Below, in pieces: positions 16,485-27,057 of a stretch of DNA of 64,000 nucleotides. Source of the stretch: Billgrantia saliphila (GTDB lineage Bacteria; Pseudomonadota; Gammaproteobacteria; Pseudomonadales; Halomonadaceae); NCBI RefSeq assembly GCF_002930105.1, contig NZ_PJRN01000011.1, positions 1-64,000 on the forward strand, read 5' to 3'. Both the position numbers and the translations under genes were made by a program. Under the pieces are notes generated by a model that worked only from the letters and a program-made list of their open reading frames with translations, made no database searches and was not told the DNA's origin. Position 1 is the first letter of the stretch. Each line of letters opens with the position of its first letter.

Positions 16485-18227
16485 TCAGTTGACCGGCGCC
16501 GAGGTCTCGCTCCTGTCTCGTCCGCGCCGCTTGGCACGGTAGAGCGCCATGTCGGCCAAGTGGATCAGCTCCAACGGGTCGCCGGCGTGCTCCGGATAGG
16601 TGGCGATGCCACAGGAGAGACTGACAGGGCCTAGCTCGCGTTCGGCGTGGACGAAGCGCTGCCGGCGCATCGCTTCCAAGAAGCGTTCGACCCTCTCGGC
16701 AGCCTGGTTCGCCGATGCGCCGGGCAAAATCACCACGAACTCCTCTCCGCCCAGGCGACAGACGACGTCGGCATCGCGAAAGTGCTGACTGAGCAGGTGG
16801 CTCGTTGCCACCAGCACCGTATCGCCTGCCTCGTGGCCGTGCAGATCGTTCAACCGCTTGAAGTGATCGATATCGAGCATGACCAGAGTGAGCGTTTTTC
16901 CGCGGCGGGCGTTGGCCGCCTCGTGGGCGAACACCTCGTCGAAGTGCCGGCGATTCTTCAGCCCGGTCAGGGGGTCCTGATAGGAGAAGGCGTGCAGCCT
17001 CTCGACCATTCCCTGCAAGGCTTGGGTGCGCTCCGCCACCTGTTTTTCGAGATGTTGGTTGAGCTGGACCAGTTCGCGCTGGGTGCGCGCGTAGTGGTGC
17101 AGTGAGATCGCCACGATAGCGAGGCTGAAGACCAACGCGCCAACGCTGACCGGTACTCGTCTCCAGGGAAGCAGGCCATGGGCCACGGCCATGTCGATCA
17201 GCAACAGTAGCGCGAACAGTCCGTAGGCGGCGATGATCAGTTTCTTCTCGCCGCTCAGGCGCCTCAACCGAGCGATCACCAAGGTAAACAGCACGGGCAG
17301 GGTAACGGCCAGCAGCGCGTCGAATACCGGGAAGGTGCTGGACAGGTTGACCGCGCCGCTTGCTGCCAATGCCATTGCGCCGAGCAGATAAGCCAGATGA
17401 CCCTGCCACAGACGGCGAATCCAGCGCGAATGGCGCGACTCGAACCAGGGTTCTAGCAACAAGCCGATGCCGACCGGCAGGGCATAATAGCCTGCAGCGG
17501 CCAGATAGTCCCACAACAGGGGCGCCGCGATGAGTAGCTGGCTGGCCTGGCTCTCGGCGAGAATCATGATGCCGGAAGCCAACGAGAAGAGAGCGGTCCC
17601 GACGAAGCTTCGGCGCTCGGTTTGTATCACCGAGAAGATACCCGCCAGCAGGGATAGCAGCAGGCAGAAGGCGCTGACGATCAGCTCGTCGGCCGAGCGC
17701 TTGAGAATGTTGCCGAGCAGCTCAGGGCGATCCGCCAGCTTGACCTCACCCCATAGGCCGATATCGGTATAGTCGGAGAAGACACGAAAGGAGAGCTGGC
17801 GGCCGGCAAAATCCTCGGGCAGGCTGATCACGTGCCAAGGCCAACCGGCGAAACGTCCCTCACCGTTGGCATCGAAGCGGCCGTGCTGGTAGATCAGTTC
17901 CGTACCCAGGAAAACCTGTGCGATGAGATCGATGCTGTAGACGTACAGCACCGGATCGCGCCATTCACCGGCGGGCAGGGTGGTGCGGAACCAGACATGG
18001 CGGTTACCGTTGCGGGCCGGTGGGTTGGAAGGAAAATCGATGGCGTTCCATTCACCGGCGGAGGGCTCAAGAAGCCAGGTCGGCCGACCGTCTGCCTGTA
18101 GAGGCGAGTCGCCCCAGCGATATTCCCAGCCCGTATCGATATCCAGCGCGGACGCCGATGCTTGAACGATCGGAGAATGCAAGGTGATCAGCAAGAGTAA
18201 CCACCAGGAGCCGGAAAGAAGTCGCAT
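16485..18227 (-). CDS. 7TMR-DISM-like membrane diguanylate cyclase
   Basis: About 580 residues. A signal sequence (MRLLSGSWWLLLLI) is followed by a periplasmic beta-rich domain (about 25-185), seven hydrophobic segments, a short coiled coil and a C-terminal GGDEF domain. The active-site motif is GGEEF, and an RxxD inhibitory site (RDAD) lies five residues before it, so product inhibition by c-di-GMP is expected. The layout matches receptors of the 7TMR-DISM class, where an extracytoplasmic domain senses a ligand. The ATG at 18227 is preferred because it begins a signal peptide, although no strong ribosome binding site precedes it; an upstream ATG at 18296 is possible. An AT-rich stretch at 18320-18370 probably holds the promoter. 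Confidence 0.85.
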   Translation of the reverse strand: MRLLSGSWWLLLLITLHSPIVQASASALDIDTGWEYRWGDSPLQADGRPTWLLEPSAGEWNAIDFPSNPPARNGNRHVWFRTTLPAGEWRDPVLYVYSIDLIAQVFLGTELIYQHGRFDANGEGRFAGWPWHVISLPEDFAGRQLSFRVFSDYTDIGLWGEVKLADRPELLGNILKRSADELIVSAFCLLLSLLAGIFSVIQTERRSFVGTALFSLASGIMILAESQASQLLIAAPLLWDYLAAAGYYALPVGIGLLLEPWFESRHSRWIRRLWQGHLAYLLGAMALAASGAVNLSSTFPVFDALLAVTLPVLFTLVIARLRRLSGEKKLIIAAYGLFALLLLIDMAVAHGLLPWRRVPVSVGALVFSLAIVAISLHHYARTQRELVQLNQHLEKQVAERTQALQGMVERLHAFSYQDPLTGLKNRRHFDEVFAHEAANARRGKTLTLVMLDIDHFKRLNDLHGHEAGDTVLVATSHLLSQHFRDADVVCRLGGEEFVVILPGASANQAAERVERFLEAMRRQRFVHAERELGPVSLSCGIATYPEHAGDPLELIHLADMALYRAKRRGRDRSETSAPVN

Positions 18228-18403
18228 GGGGAGGATTACCAAGCGCGCCGCGAGGGCACCAGTATAGGGCAAGGCTGGGCACGAATATCCCTCCATTCGT
18301 CATGTGCGGTTCATGGTGTATAAACGCTAGGCTTATTTATACCGTTATCTTTTAGTAGAAAAAATTCATCCATCGCTCTCCGAATTCGTTCGTAGACCGA
18401 GCC

Positions 18404-19996
18404 TCAACCACTGAGGCCGGCGGCCTTGACCAACGCTTGCGTGTAAGCACTCGACGGTTCCGCCAGCAAGGTCTGGCAGTCTCCCTGTTCCACTAGGGCG
18501 CCTTCCTTGAGCACCATGACGCGATGTGCCATGGCTCGCACCACCGCCAGATCGTGACTGATGAACAGATAGCTCAGGCCGCGTCGTGCTTGCAGATCAC
18601 GCAGAAGTTCGACCAACTGCTTCTGTACGGTGCGGTCGAGAGCCGAAGTGGGCTCGTCGAGGACAACCAGCTCGGGCTCGAGCACCAAAGCTCGAGCGAC
18701 GGCGATGCGCTGGCGTTGCCCGCCGGAGAATTCGTGGGGATAACGGGCTGCACAGTCGACCGGCAGGCCGACCTCTTCGAGCGCCGTCCTCACGCGCTGC
18801 GTTATTTCGCTAGCGGAAAGGTCGGGGTAGTGAAAGCGAAGACCCTCGCTGACGATATCGGAGACCGGCAGGCGAGGAGACAATGAGCCGTAGGGGTCCT
18901 GGAAAACGACTTGAAAACGTCGACGCCGGCGGCGCAGGGCATTGCCCGAGAGACGATCGAGTCGCTCGCCGTCGAAGTCGATCTCGCCGCGACTCTCCAC
19001 CAGCCGCAGCAGTGCCATGGCCAACGTGGTCTTGCCCGACCCCGACTCCCCGACAATACCGAGGGTTTCGCCGGGAGCCAGGTGAAGATCGATCGGTTTG
19101 ACCGCTTCGAAGGCGGGCGGGCGCGGCGCAAAGAGTCGCCTGGGGCGCTGGAAGCTGACCGACACGCCACGCGCCTCGAGCAGTGGCTGGCGTGAAGTCG
19201 GCGGCGCCGGCCGGCCGGTGGGCTCAGCATCGAGCAGCGTTCGCGTGTACTCGCTGCGTGGTGATTGGAACACCTCGCTCACCGGCCCCGTCTCCTGTTC
19301 GACGCCATCGTAGAGAACGCAGACGCGATCGGCGTGACGCCTCACCAGGTTGAGATCGTGCGTAATGAACAGCATGCCCATGCCGTGGCGATCACGAAGC
19401 TCGGCGAGCAGGGCAAGAATCTCCTGCTGCACGGTGACATCGAGCGCCGTCGTCGGCTCGTCGGCGATCAGCAGCTCCGGATCGTTGGCAATCGCCATGG
19501 CAATCATTACCCGCTGGCGCTGCCCGCCCGAGAGCTGGTGGGGCCAGGCGTCGAGCAGCTCATCGGGGCGTGGCAGCCGCACCTGCTCAAGCAGCGTGCG
19601 GGTGCGCTCACGAGCCGCACGCCCCGACAACCCTTGGTGCAGGCGCAGCGTCTCGCCAATCTGCTTGCCAACCGTATGCAGCGGATTGAGCGAGGTCATC
19701 GGTTCCTGAAAGACGAAGCCCACGCGGCCACCACGAAGCGCCTGCCAATCGCGCTGGCGCAGCGTTGCCAGGTCCGTGTCGACCAGCCAGCGTCCGCCGC
19801 TGACCGTGGCATTGTCGGGGAGCAGGTTCATGGCGCCCAGCGCCGAGACCGACTTGCCGGAGCCGGATTCACCGACCAGTGCCAGGGTCTCGCCACGGCG
19901 AACCTCGAGCGAGAGTTTCTCGAGTACCGGCTTGCCGTCGAAGGTGATCGACAACCTGTCGAGACGCAGCAGAGGGGAGGCGCGAGAATCAGGCAT
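18404..19996 (-). CDS. yejF: Oligopeptide/microcin C-type ABC importer, dual ATP-binding protein
   Basis: A 530-residue protein with two ABC ATPase domains. The first carries GESGSGKS, LSGGQRQRVMIAMA and LLIADEPT; the second GESGSGKT, FSGGQRQRIAVARA and LVVLDEPT. All Walker and signature motifs are intact. YejF powers the YejABEF importer, which takes up oligopeptides and, in E. coli, the antibiotic microcin C. It is the last gene of the yejABEF operon, overlapping yejE by 8 bp. Confidence 0.93.
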   Translation of the reverse strand: MPDSRASPLLRLDRLSITFDGKPVLEKLSLEVRRGETLALVGESGSGKSVSALGAMNLLPDNATVSGGRWLVDTDLATLRQRDWQALRGGRVGFVFQEPMTSLNPLHTVGKQIGETLRLHQGLSGRAARERTRTLLEQVRLPRPDELLDAWPHQLSGGQRQRVMIAMAIANDPELLIADEPTTALDVTVQQEILALLAELRDRHGMGMLFITHDLNLVRRHADRVCVLYDGVEQETGPVSEVFQSPRSEYTRTLLDAEPTGRPAPPTSRQPLLEARGVSVSFQRPRRLFAPRPPAFEAVKPIDLHLAPGETLGIVGESGSGKTTLAMALLRLVESRGEIDFDGERLDRLSGNALRRRRRRFQVVFQDPYGSLSPRLPVSDIVSEGLRFHYPDLSASEITQRVRTALEEVGLPVDCAARYPHEFSGGQRQRIAVARALVLEPELVVLDEPTSALDRTVQKQLVELLRDLQARRGLSYLFISHDLAVVRAMAHRVMVLKEGALVEQGDCQTLLAEPSSAYTQALVKAAGLSG

Positions 19997-21062
19997 TGGG
20001 CTGGGTCCTGGTCAACGGGGTGGCACTCGGTGCGTGCTGGATATGACGTGGGTCGAAGGCGTCGCGCAGGCCTTCTCCGATGAAGACAAGCAGCGAGAGC
20101 ATCAGCGACAGGCTGACGAAGGCAGTAATGCCGAGCCAGGGCGCGTGCAGATTGTTCTTGCCCTGGGCGACCAGCTCCCCAAGCGAAGGGGAACCCGGCG
20201 GTAGCCCGAACCCGAGGAAATCGAGCGCCGTCAGCGTGGTGATCGCACCGGTGAACAGGAAAGGGATGAAGGTCAGCGTGGCGACCATGGCGTTGGGCAG
20301 AACATGCCGCCACATGATCAGGCGGGAGGGCAGGCCCATCGCCCTGGCCGCGCGCACGTATTCGAGATTTCGCGCACGCAGGAATTCGGCACGCACCACA
20401 TCGACCAGGCCGAGCCACGAGAACAGCAGCATGATGCCGAGCAGCCACCAGAAGCCGGGCTGCACCAGGCTGGCCAGAATGATCAGCAGGAACAGTACCG
20501 GCAGTCCCGACCAGATCTCGGTGAGGCGCTGTCCGATCAGGTCGGTCTTGCCGCCGAAATAGCCCTGGATGCCGCCAATGAGCACGCCCATGACCAGCGA
20601 GCCGGCCGTCAGCACCAGAGCGAAGGCGACCGACAGACGAAAGCCGTAGATGACACGTGCCAGGACGTCGCGCCCCTGGTCGTCGGTACCCAGCCAATGC
20701 CGGCCGTCCGGCGGCGAGGGCGAAGGGCGCATCATCTGCATGTCCAGAGTCTGGTAGGAGTAGGGGATCAATGGCCACAGCGCCCAGCCGTGCTCCGCGA
20801 TCTGCTCGCGTATGAAGGGGTCGTGGTAGTCGGTGCGGGTGGGTAGGAAGCCGCCGAATTCGGTCTCGGGATAATCGATCAGCAGCGGCATATACCACTG
20901 GCCGTCGTAGCGCATGACCAAGGGCTTGTCGTTGGCGATCAGCTCGGCCCCCAGGCTCACGACGAACAGGACGAGAAAGATCCACAGCGAGACGCGGGCG
21001 CGTCGATTTCGGCGGAAGACGCCGATGCGGCGACGGGCGATGGGAGAGAGCGCAAGAGGCAT
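19989..21062 (-). CDS. yejE: Oligopeptide/microcin C-type ABC importer permease YejE
   Basis: A 357-residue permease of the DppC/OppC type starting MPLALSPIARRR. An N-terminal transmembrane helix precedes a sizeable periplasmic segment (HWLGTDDQGRDVLAR is the family mark), then a five-helix core. It pairs with YejB to form the translocation channel. The ATG at 21062 lies 4 bp after the yejB stop; a longer open frame to 21113 would overlap yejB and lacks homology. Confidence 0.92.
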   Translation of the reverse strand: MPLALSPIARRRIGVFRRNRRARVSLWIFLVLFVVSLGAELIANDKPLVMRYDGQWYMPLLIDYPETEFGGFLPTRTDYHDPFIREQIAEHGWALWPLIPYSYQTLDMQMMRPSPSPPDGRHWLGTDDQGRDVLARVIYGFRLSVAFALVLTAGSLVMGVLIGGIQGYFGGKTDLIGQRLTEIWSGLPVLFLLIILASLVQPGFWWLLGIMLLFSWLGLVDVVRAEFLRARNLEYVRAARAMGLPSRLIMWRHVLPNAMVATLTFIPFLFTGAITTLTALDFLGFGLPPGSPSLGELVAQGKNNLHAPWLGITAFVSLSLMLSLLVFIGEGLRDAFDPRHIQHAPSATPLTRTQPNA

Positions 21063-21066
21063 CGTG

Positions 21067-22140
21067 TCAGGACTCCCGTGTCTCGAAGTCGATACGTGGA
21101 TCCACCCAGACATAGGTCAGGTCGGAGACCAGCTTCAGGATCAGCCCGATCAAGGTATACAGGAACAGCGTACCGAAGATTACCGGGTAGTCGCGCTGCA
21201 TCACCGCCTCGAAGCCGAGCAGCCCCAGGCCCTCCAGCGAGAAGATCACCTCGATCAGCAGGGAGCCGGTGAAGAAAATGGTCACCAGAGCGCCAGGCAG
21301 GCCGGCAATGATGATCAGCATGGCGTTGCGAAACACATGCCCGTATAGGGTACGACGATCGCTCGCTCCCTTGGCCCGAGCGGTGAGCACGTATTGCTTG
21401 TGTATTTCATCGAGAAAACTGTTCTTGGTCAGCATGGTCAGGGTGGCGAAACTGCCGATGGTCATGGCCGTGACCGGCAGGGTGATGTGCCAGAAGTAAT
21501 CCTTGATCTTGCCCCAGGCTGAGAGCTCCTCGAAGTCCGGTGAGGTGAGCCCGCGCAGCGGAAACAGATCCCAGTAGCTGCCACCCGCGAACAGCACGAT
21601 CAGCAGGATGGCGAACAGGAAGCCGGGGATGGCATAGCCGACGATCACCAGGCCGGAGGTCCAGACATCGAAGCGCGAACCGTGGCGCAGCGCCTTGCGG
21701 ATACCTAGCGGAATCGAGATCAAATAGACCAGCAGGGTGGTCCACAGCCCCAGTGAGACCGATACCGGCAGGCGTTCGATCATCAGCTCGACCACCGGTC
21801 GGTCGCGAAAGAAACTGTTGCCGAAATCGAAGGTGACGTAGTCGCGCATCATGCCCAGGAAGCGCTCGTGAGCCGGCTTATCGAAGCCGAACTGCTGCTC
21901 AAGCTGTTCGATGAAACGCGGGTCGACACCCCGGGCTCCGCGTGATTCGTCGCGCACCACCACGTCGCCTCCGCCGGCGTCCAGGCGCGTGCTCGCCATG
22001 CTGTCGAGGCCCTCGAACCGCGCCATCATCTGGTCGATCGGCCCGCCCGGTGCGGCCTGCACAATGACGAAATTGAGCAGCATGATGCCGATCAGAGTCG
22101 GTATCATAAGCAGCAGACGGCGAAGAATATAACGGCTCAC
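21067..22140 (-). CDS. yejB: Oligopeptide/microcin C-type ABC importer permease YejB
   Basis: A 357-residue permease of the DppB/OppB type, beginning [20 protein letters not shown] as usual. A periplasmic segment of about 80 residues follows the first helix, then the conserved helical core with [21 protein letters not shown] and a C-terminal YVWVDPRI. It is spaced 39 bp from yejA and 4 bp from yejE, consistent with one operon. Confidence 0.92.
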   Translation of the reverse strand: MSRYILRRLLLMIPTLIGIMLLNFVIVQAAPGGPIDQMMARFEGLDSMASTRLDAGGGDVVVRDESRGARGVDPRFIEQLEQQFGFDKPAHERFLGMMRDYVTFDFGNSFFRDRPVVELMIERLPVSVSLGLWTTLLVYLISIPLGIRKALRHGSRFDVWTSGLVIVGYAIPGFLFAILLIVLFAGGSYWDLFPLRGLTSPDFEELSAWGKIKDYFWHITLPVTAMTIGSFATLTMLTKNSFLDEIHKQYVLTARAKGASDRRTLYGHVFRNAMLIIIAGLPGALVTIFFTGSLLIEVIFSLEGLGLLGFEAVMQRDYPVIFGTLFLYTLIGLILKLVSDLTYVWVDPRIDFETRES

Positions 22141-22179
22141 GTCAAGGATACCCTCGTGCAGCGATGGCTGACTGGCGGC

Positions 22180-24018
22180 CTAGCGGCCCCGCAGGCGCTG
22201 GTTGATCTCGCGTTCGCGCTCGGCGTCGACCCACCAGGTGGTCAGGTCGAAGCCGTATTCGGGAAAAGCCTCGGGATAGCCGAACTTGTCCCAGATCGCG
22301 ATGCGTGTCTCGCCGGAATGGTAGTGGGGGATCACGATGAAGCTCCACAACAGCACCCGATCCAGAGCGCGTGCCGCGGTATTGAGTTCCTCCCGGCTAT
22401 CGGCGCGTATCAGTCGCTCGACCAGCGCATCGACGGCGGGGTGTTCCAGTCCCATCAGATTACGGCTCTGGGGACTGTGGGCGAAGTCACTGGTCCAGTA
22501 TTCGCGCTGCTCGTTGCCGGGATTGTTGGATTGCGGGAACTGCCCGGTCACGATATCGAAGTCGAAGCTGCGCAGCCGATTGAGATACTGATTGATGTCG
22601 ACGATGCGCAACCTGCCCTGGATGCCAAGGCGCGACATGTTGCGCAGCATCGGTTGCACGACCCGCTCCATGCCGCTGTCGAAAAGCATCACTTCCACGC
22701 TGAGCGGCCGGCCGCTCTCGCTGTCCACCAGCTTGTCACCACGCACCTCGTAGCCCGCTTCGAGCAGCAGCTCATAAGCCAGCCGAAGACGCTCGCGCCT
22801 GTCGTCGGGAAACTCGATGGGCAGCGGCGCGTCGAAGACCCGTTCCGGCAGTATGTCGCGGTAGGGCTCGAGCAGCTCGAGCTCCGCTTCGCTGGGCAGA
22901 CCCTCGGCGGCCATTTCCGAATTCTGGAAAAAGCTCTCCGTGCGTTGGTAGGTGTCGTAGAACAGGTTGGCATTGAGCCAGGGGAAGTCGAATGTGAGGT
23001 TGAGCGCCTCGCGTACGCGCGGATCCTTGAACTTGTCGCGCCGCAGATTGAAGACGAAGGCCTGCATGCGGGAAGGCTGTCCGTCGGGTACGGTCAGGCG
23101 CTTGACCAGGCCCTCGTGGTAAGCCGGAAAATCGTAGCCGATGGCCCAGGTCGCCGCGCGCGCATCGGTGCGGTAGTCCAGCACGCCGGCCTTGAAGGCC
23201 TCCCAGGCGATATCGCGGTCACGGTAGTAGTCGTAGATCAAGCGATCGATATTGTGCCGCCCCACATTGACCGGCAAATCGCGCCCCCAGTAGTTCTCGA
23301 CGCGCGCATAGACGATCCGGCGACCGGGCTCCACTTCGGCGATGCGATAGGGGCCGGAGCCGGGATGGCGCGCAAGCGTCGGGGAGCTGAAGTCGCGCTC
23401 CTCCCAATAGTGCTGAGGCAGGATGGGCAGCTGCCCGACGATCAGCGGTAGTTCGCGTGAATGGTTGGAAGCGAACTCGAAGCGCACGGTATGCGTATCG
23501 AGCGCCTCGACCCGTTCCACGTCGGCGTAGTAGCCCCGATAGAACGGATTGCCTTCCTCCATCAGCAAGTTGAAGCTGAAAACCACGTCTTCGGCGGTAA
23601 CTGGCTCGCCATCGTGAAAGCGGGCTTCTGGGCGCAGGTCGAACTCGATCCAGAGACGCTCCGGATCCAGGCGTATGCCCTCGGCCAGCAGACCATAGAC
23701 GCTGAACGGTTCATCGAGGTTACTCGCCAGCAGCGTGTCGTAGATCTCGCCGATACCGATTGCCGGCGTGCCTCGAATGATGAAAGGGTTGGTCGAGTCG
23801 AAGCTACTGCCGACCGCGGCCTGGGTCATGCTGCCACCCTTTGGCGCGTCGGGGTCGACGTAGGGAAAATGCGTAAAATCAGCGGGTAACGCCGGCTCAT
23901 CGTAGAGCGCCAGGCCGTGGACGGTGGGAACCGTGTCATGATCGTCAGCCAGAGCCGACGACGACCAGGCAAGCACCAGGCAACAGACGAGTACGCAACG
24001 CAAGACGAACCGCATCAA
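22180..24018 (-). CDS. yejA: Oligopeptide/microcin C-type ABC importer binding protein YejA
   Basis: A 612-residue periplasmic binding protein of family 5 with a signal peptide (MMRFVLRCVLVCCLVLAWSS, cleaved near ALADD). Conserved blocks such as FPYVDPDAPKGGSMTQA and SFDSTNPFIIRG are typical of YejA. It captures peptides for the YejBEF membrane complex and is the promoter-proximal gene of the operon. Length is normal for the family. Confidence 0.92.
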   Translation of the reverse strand: MMRFVLRCVLVCCLVLAWSSSALADDHDTVPTVHGLALYDEPALPADFTHFPYVDPDAPKGGSMTQAAVGSSFDSTNPFIIRGTPAIGIGEIYDTLLASNLDEPFSVYGLLAEGIRLDPERLWIEFDLRPEARFHDGEPVTAEDVVFSFNLLMEEGNPFYRGYYADVERVEALDTHTVRFEFASNHSRELPLIVGQLPILPQHYWEERDFSSPTLARHPGSGPYRIAEVEPGRRIVYARVENYWGRDLPVNVGRHNIDRLIYDYYRDRDIAWEAFKAGVLDYRTDARAATWAIGYDFPAYHEGLVKRLTVPDGQPSRMQAFVFNLRRDKFKDPRVREALNLTFDFPWLNANLFYDTYQRTESFFQNSEMAAEGLPSEAELELLEPYRDILPERVFDAPLPIEFPDDRRERLRLAYELLLEAGYEVRGDKLVDSESGRPLSVEVMLFDSGMERVVQPMLRNMSRLGIQGRLRIVDINQYLNRLRSFDFDIVTGQFPQSNNPGNEQREYWTSDFAHSPQSRNLMGLEHPAVDALVERLIRADSREELNTAARALDRVLLWSFIVIPHYHSGETRIAIWDKFGYPEAFPEYGFDLTTWWVDAEREREINQRLRGR

Positions 24019-24125
24019 ATGACATCCTTGGTAGATCTGGCCCGGTTGGGTCGGGCATTACCGCCATAAGGTGTCAGGCCGTCCATCGCTTGTAAACCTT
24101 CGCCTGGCCTCGAACGTCACCCCCC

Positions 24126-25280
24126 TCAACGCGATGCCAGGCTACGCCTCGGAATATTCAATACCTGTCCTGCGTGGATGACGTCGCCACGCAGGCCGTT
24201 GTGCCGCCTCAGTTCGGCTATCGTGATACCGTGCCGGGTTGCGATGGCGGACAGACTGTCGCCGCGCTGGACGAGGTGCTGGGAATCGTCGGTGCTTGCG
24301 GGAGTCGGGGCGCTGAGCTCGGCCAGCACGGTCTCCTCGTGTTCGACTGGAACCAGTACCACCTCGACCGCGGCGGGGGAAGCGCTTCCGTTGGTCAGGC
24401 CTGGATTGAGCGCAGCCAGCTCCTCCGGCGCGACCCCGGTCACGTCGGCTAGTTGCGAGAGGTGGAAGTGTGTTTCCACTGGAACCGTGGCGAAGGCGGG
24501 TGCATCGTCGATCTTGGGCAGCGCAACGCCGTAGCTCTCGGGATCGTCGATAATGGCGGCAATGGCGTTGAGCTTGGGTAGGTACTGCATGGTCTCGCCC
24601 GGTAACTGGAGACCCCAGTAATCGCTTGGTGCGCTGCGCGCCGCTGCCGCATGACGGGCTCGGTTGACGGTGCCCGCACCCGCGTTGTAAGCCGCCAGGG
24701 ACAGTTCGATGTCACCATCGTACCACTGCTCGGCCTGCAGTTCGATGTAGTCGAGAGCGGCCTGAGTGGAGGCTACGACGTCCAGGCGTCCGTCGTAGCC
24801 CTGTTGTCGCCTCAAACCCAGGGCATCCGCAGTACCGGGCATGAACTGCCATAGACCGGCAGCACCACGATGACTGCGCGCATGCGGATCGTAGGAGCTT
24901 TCGACGAAAGGAATCAGCGCGACTTCGCCAGGCAGGCCGCGTCGCTCCACTTGTTCGGTGATCCAGGCGATCCAGGGGCGGGCGCGCTCGATGATCTCAA
25001 CCACGTTGCCAGGGTTGGCGCGATAGTGTTCGATCCACTGCTGCACGCGGGGGTCCTGGCGCCGCTCGTGCCAGGCCAGGCTGTCGCGCAAGCGCTCCCA
25101 GGCACTGCCTGGCATGGCTTCGAGCTGCAGATCGTCCCAGAAATGGTGAAGGGGAAGGGCCGGTGCGGCCCCGGGGTGGGGGGCGGCGTGAAGCTCGGGG
25201 CTGGCCGCTGCCAAGGCGCCGATCAGGGCGACTCCGCCGGCCAGACTCAAGGTCCACTGCCGCGTCGTTCGATAGGTCAT
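24126..25280 (-). CDS. mltD: Membrane-bound lytic murein transglycosylase, MltD type with one LysM
   Basis: A 384-residue cell-wall enzyme with a signal peptide (LAGGVALIGALAAAS). The SLT catalytic domain shows the glutamate in FVESSYDPHA, then GAAGLWQFMPGTA and AAYNAGAGTV. A single C-terminal LysM domain (about 330-380, QRGDSLSAIATRHG) binds peptidoglycan. E. coli MltD is longer and has two or more LysM repeats, so this is a short version. No lipobox cysteine is evident, so it may be periplasmic rather than a lipoprotein. It lies 51 bp downstream of gloB on the same strand, the common gloB-mltD linkage. Confidence 0.88.
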   Translation of the reverse strand: MTYRTTRQWTLSLAGGVALIGALAAASPELHAAPHPGAAPALPLHHFWDDLQLEAMPGSAWERLRDSLAWHERRQDPRVQQWIEHYRANPGNVVEIIERARPWIAWITEQVERRGLPGEVALIPFVESSYDPHARSHRGAAGLWQFMPGTADALGLRRQQGYDGRLDVVASTQAALDYIELQAEQWYDGDIELSLAAYNAGAGTVNRARHAAAARSAPSDYWGLQLPGETMQYLPKLNAIAAIIDDPESYGVALPKIDDAPAFATVPVETHFHLSQLADVTGVAPEELAALNPGLTNGSASPAAVEVVLVPVEHEETVLAELSAPTPASTDDSQHLVQRGDSLSAIATRHGITIAELRRHNGLRGDVIHAGQVLNIPRRSLASR

Positions 25281-25331
25281 TCTTCCTCCTTCTGGGCATG
25301 CATTCGCGATGCCTTTGGGATGCGTCGATGC

Positions 25332-26099
25332 TCAGAAACTGTCTTTCCAGGCGCGCAGGGTGGCAAACGTCGCCTGGTCGCTGTCGGTGCTGCCGTGTTG
25401 CGCAGCGGTGGCGCGAACGTCAGGCACGGCGCAGCGCAAAAACGGATTGATGTTCTTTTCGCGCCCCAGGTTGCTGGGCAGGGTGGGGCGATCGAGGTCG
25501 CGCGCCCGGCGGGTCTCGTCCAGCGCTGCGGTCACGTCGGGATTATTCGGATCGGCGGCCTGGGCGAAGGTGAGATTGGCCAGGGTGTACTCATGAGCGG
25601 CGAACACGAGGGTGTCGTCCGGCAGCGCGGCGAGCTCCCGCAGCGAATGGTACATCTGCTCGGGCGTGCCTTCGAACAGACGTCCGCAGCCGCCCGAGAA
25701 AAGGGTGTCGCCGCAGAACAGCAGCGGGGGGATGCCGGGTGTAAAGAAGGCGATATGGTCGAGGGTATGACCCGGTACCTCGAGGACATCGAAGCGACGC
25801 CCCATGACGCGGCAAGTGTCTCCATCGCCGACGCGCTCGTCGATCCCGTCGATCTGAGGGTTGTGCGGTCCGATCACCTTGGGCGAGTAGCGTTGGATCA
25901 GCTCCGCCAGCCCCCCCACATGGTCCGGATGATGGTGGGTAATCAGGACGCTTCCGAGGGTCAGCCCCTCGCGCTCGAGAACGTGAATCACGGGGGCCGC
26001 TTCACCGGGGTCTACCACACAGGCTTCAGGGCTCGTATCCTGACGAAGTAGCCAGATATAGTTGTCGCTCAAAGCGGGAATCGGTGTCACGCTCAGCAT
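25332..26099 (-). CDS. gloB: Hydroxyacylglutathione hydrolase (glyoxalase II)
   Basis: A 255-residue metallo-beta-lactamase-fold enzyme hydrolysing S-lactoylglutathione to lactate and glutathione, the second step of methylglyoxal detoxification. The metal-binding motif THHHPDHVGG and downstream histidines (VPGHTLDHIAFF, CGDTLFSGGCGRLFEG) are intact. The N-terminus MLSVTPIPALSDNYIWLL is typical. It is divergent from the methyltransferase gene, and mltD follows. Confidence 0.92.
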   Translation of the reverse strand: MLSVTPIPALSDNYIWLLRQDTSPEACVVDPGEAAPVIHVLEREGLTLGSVLITHHHPDHVGGLAELIQRYSPKVIGPHNPQIDGIDERVGDGDTCRVMGRRFDVLEVPGHTLDHIAFFTPGIPPLLFCGDTLFSGGCGRLFEGTPEQMYHSLRELAALPDDTLVFAAHEYTLANLTFAQAADPNNPDVTAALDETRRARDLDRPTLPSNLGREKNINPFLRCAVPDVRATAAQHGSTDSDQATFATLRAWKDSF

Positions 26100-26271
26100 G
26101 GGCAGTCCGTCCTTGTTGCGTCGTCAACCGGATGCGCTGCAGGTCGCGGCCCCTTCCTCACGCCCCTCGCTGGTTGGAAGGACGCCGAGAGCCATCGACT
26201 CGACGGTCTTGCGCCGCCAAGTTCATGGAAGTTGCCTGCAAAACCGGTGATCATGGAGGTATTGGCAAGTC

Positions 26272-27057
26272 ATGTCAAATTCGCAGGAGACGGTCGCGCT
26301 GACCCAGCTGTATCGCGAAGGGCAGCGCTACTGGTCGAGCGAGAGCGGCCGCGCCCACTGGCGCGCCGAGCGAGCGTGCCTGGGGCCGGTATGCGAGCGG
26401 CTGCATGGCGGCCATAGCCTGGAGTTCGGCATGGCCCCTGCCCTGAGTGACATGTCGCCGATCCGACACGGCATCCGCTGGGCACCCACGGTGGAATTGA
26501 CGGAGTCCTCCTCCACGCTGGTCTGTCCGCTGGATGCGATCCCCTTGCCCGACGAGTGCTTGCACCTGGTCATCGTGCACCATCTCCTGGAGGTGATCGC
26601 CGATCCACATCGGCTTCTGCGCGAGGCGGCCCGAATCACCGCCGATGATGGCTGCCTCATCGTGCTGGGGTGGATGCCCCTTGGCCTGTCGGGACTGTCC
26701 CGGCTGACACCGGGCCGGCGGCAACGCCTGCCGTGGCGGGGCCAATGGCGCACCCCGGCCAAGCTGAGCGACTGGCTGGCGATTGTCGACTTTCGCGTCG
26801 AGCAGGTAGACTATTGCGGCTTTCATCTCCCCGGCAGCCTACCAGGCAATGCGACGCTGGAAACTCTCGGGCGTCGCCATAACGTGCCCTTCGGTGACAG
26901 CTTCATCATTCATGCACGGCGCCGCACTCGGCTGGCCCAGGTACAGCGGCCTCGATTGCGGCTGCAGGGCTCGCTGGGTGGCGGCGCGCTGGGTCACGCC
27001 ACCCGTCTCGGCAGTTCCGCGCCGGAGCCAACCAGAAGGACCACTGAAGTTGAGTGA
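26272..27057 (+). CDS. Class I SAM-dependent methyltransferase, gloB-neighbour family
   Basis: A 261-residue protein of the type 11 methyltransferase fold. The SAM motif I is unusual ([11 protein letters not shown] rather than a GxGxG form), while the following strand ([22 protein letters not shown]) and [11 protein letters not shown] match the family. This gene is regularly found divergent from gloB and next to rnhA in gammaproteobacteria; its substrate is not known to me. GGAGG precedes the ATG. It overlaps rnhA by 8 bp. Confidence 0.78.
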   Translation: MSNSQETVALTQLYREGQRYWSSESGRAHWRAERACLGPVCERLHGGHSLEFGMAPALSDMSPIRHGIRWAPTVELTESSSTLVCPLDAIPLPDECLHLVIVHHLLEVIADPHRLLREAARITADDGCLIVLGWMPLGLSGLSRLTPGRRQRLPWRGQWRTPAKLSDWLAIVDFRVEQVDYCGFHLPGSLPGNATLETLGRRHNVPFGDSFIIHARRRTRLAQVQRPRLRLQGSLGGGALGHATRLGSSAPEPTRRTTEVE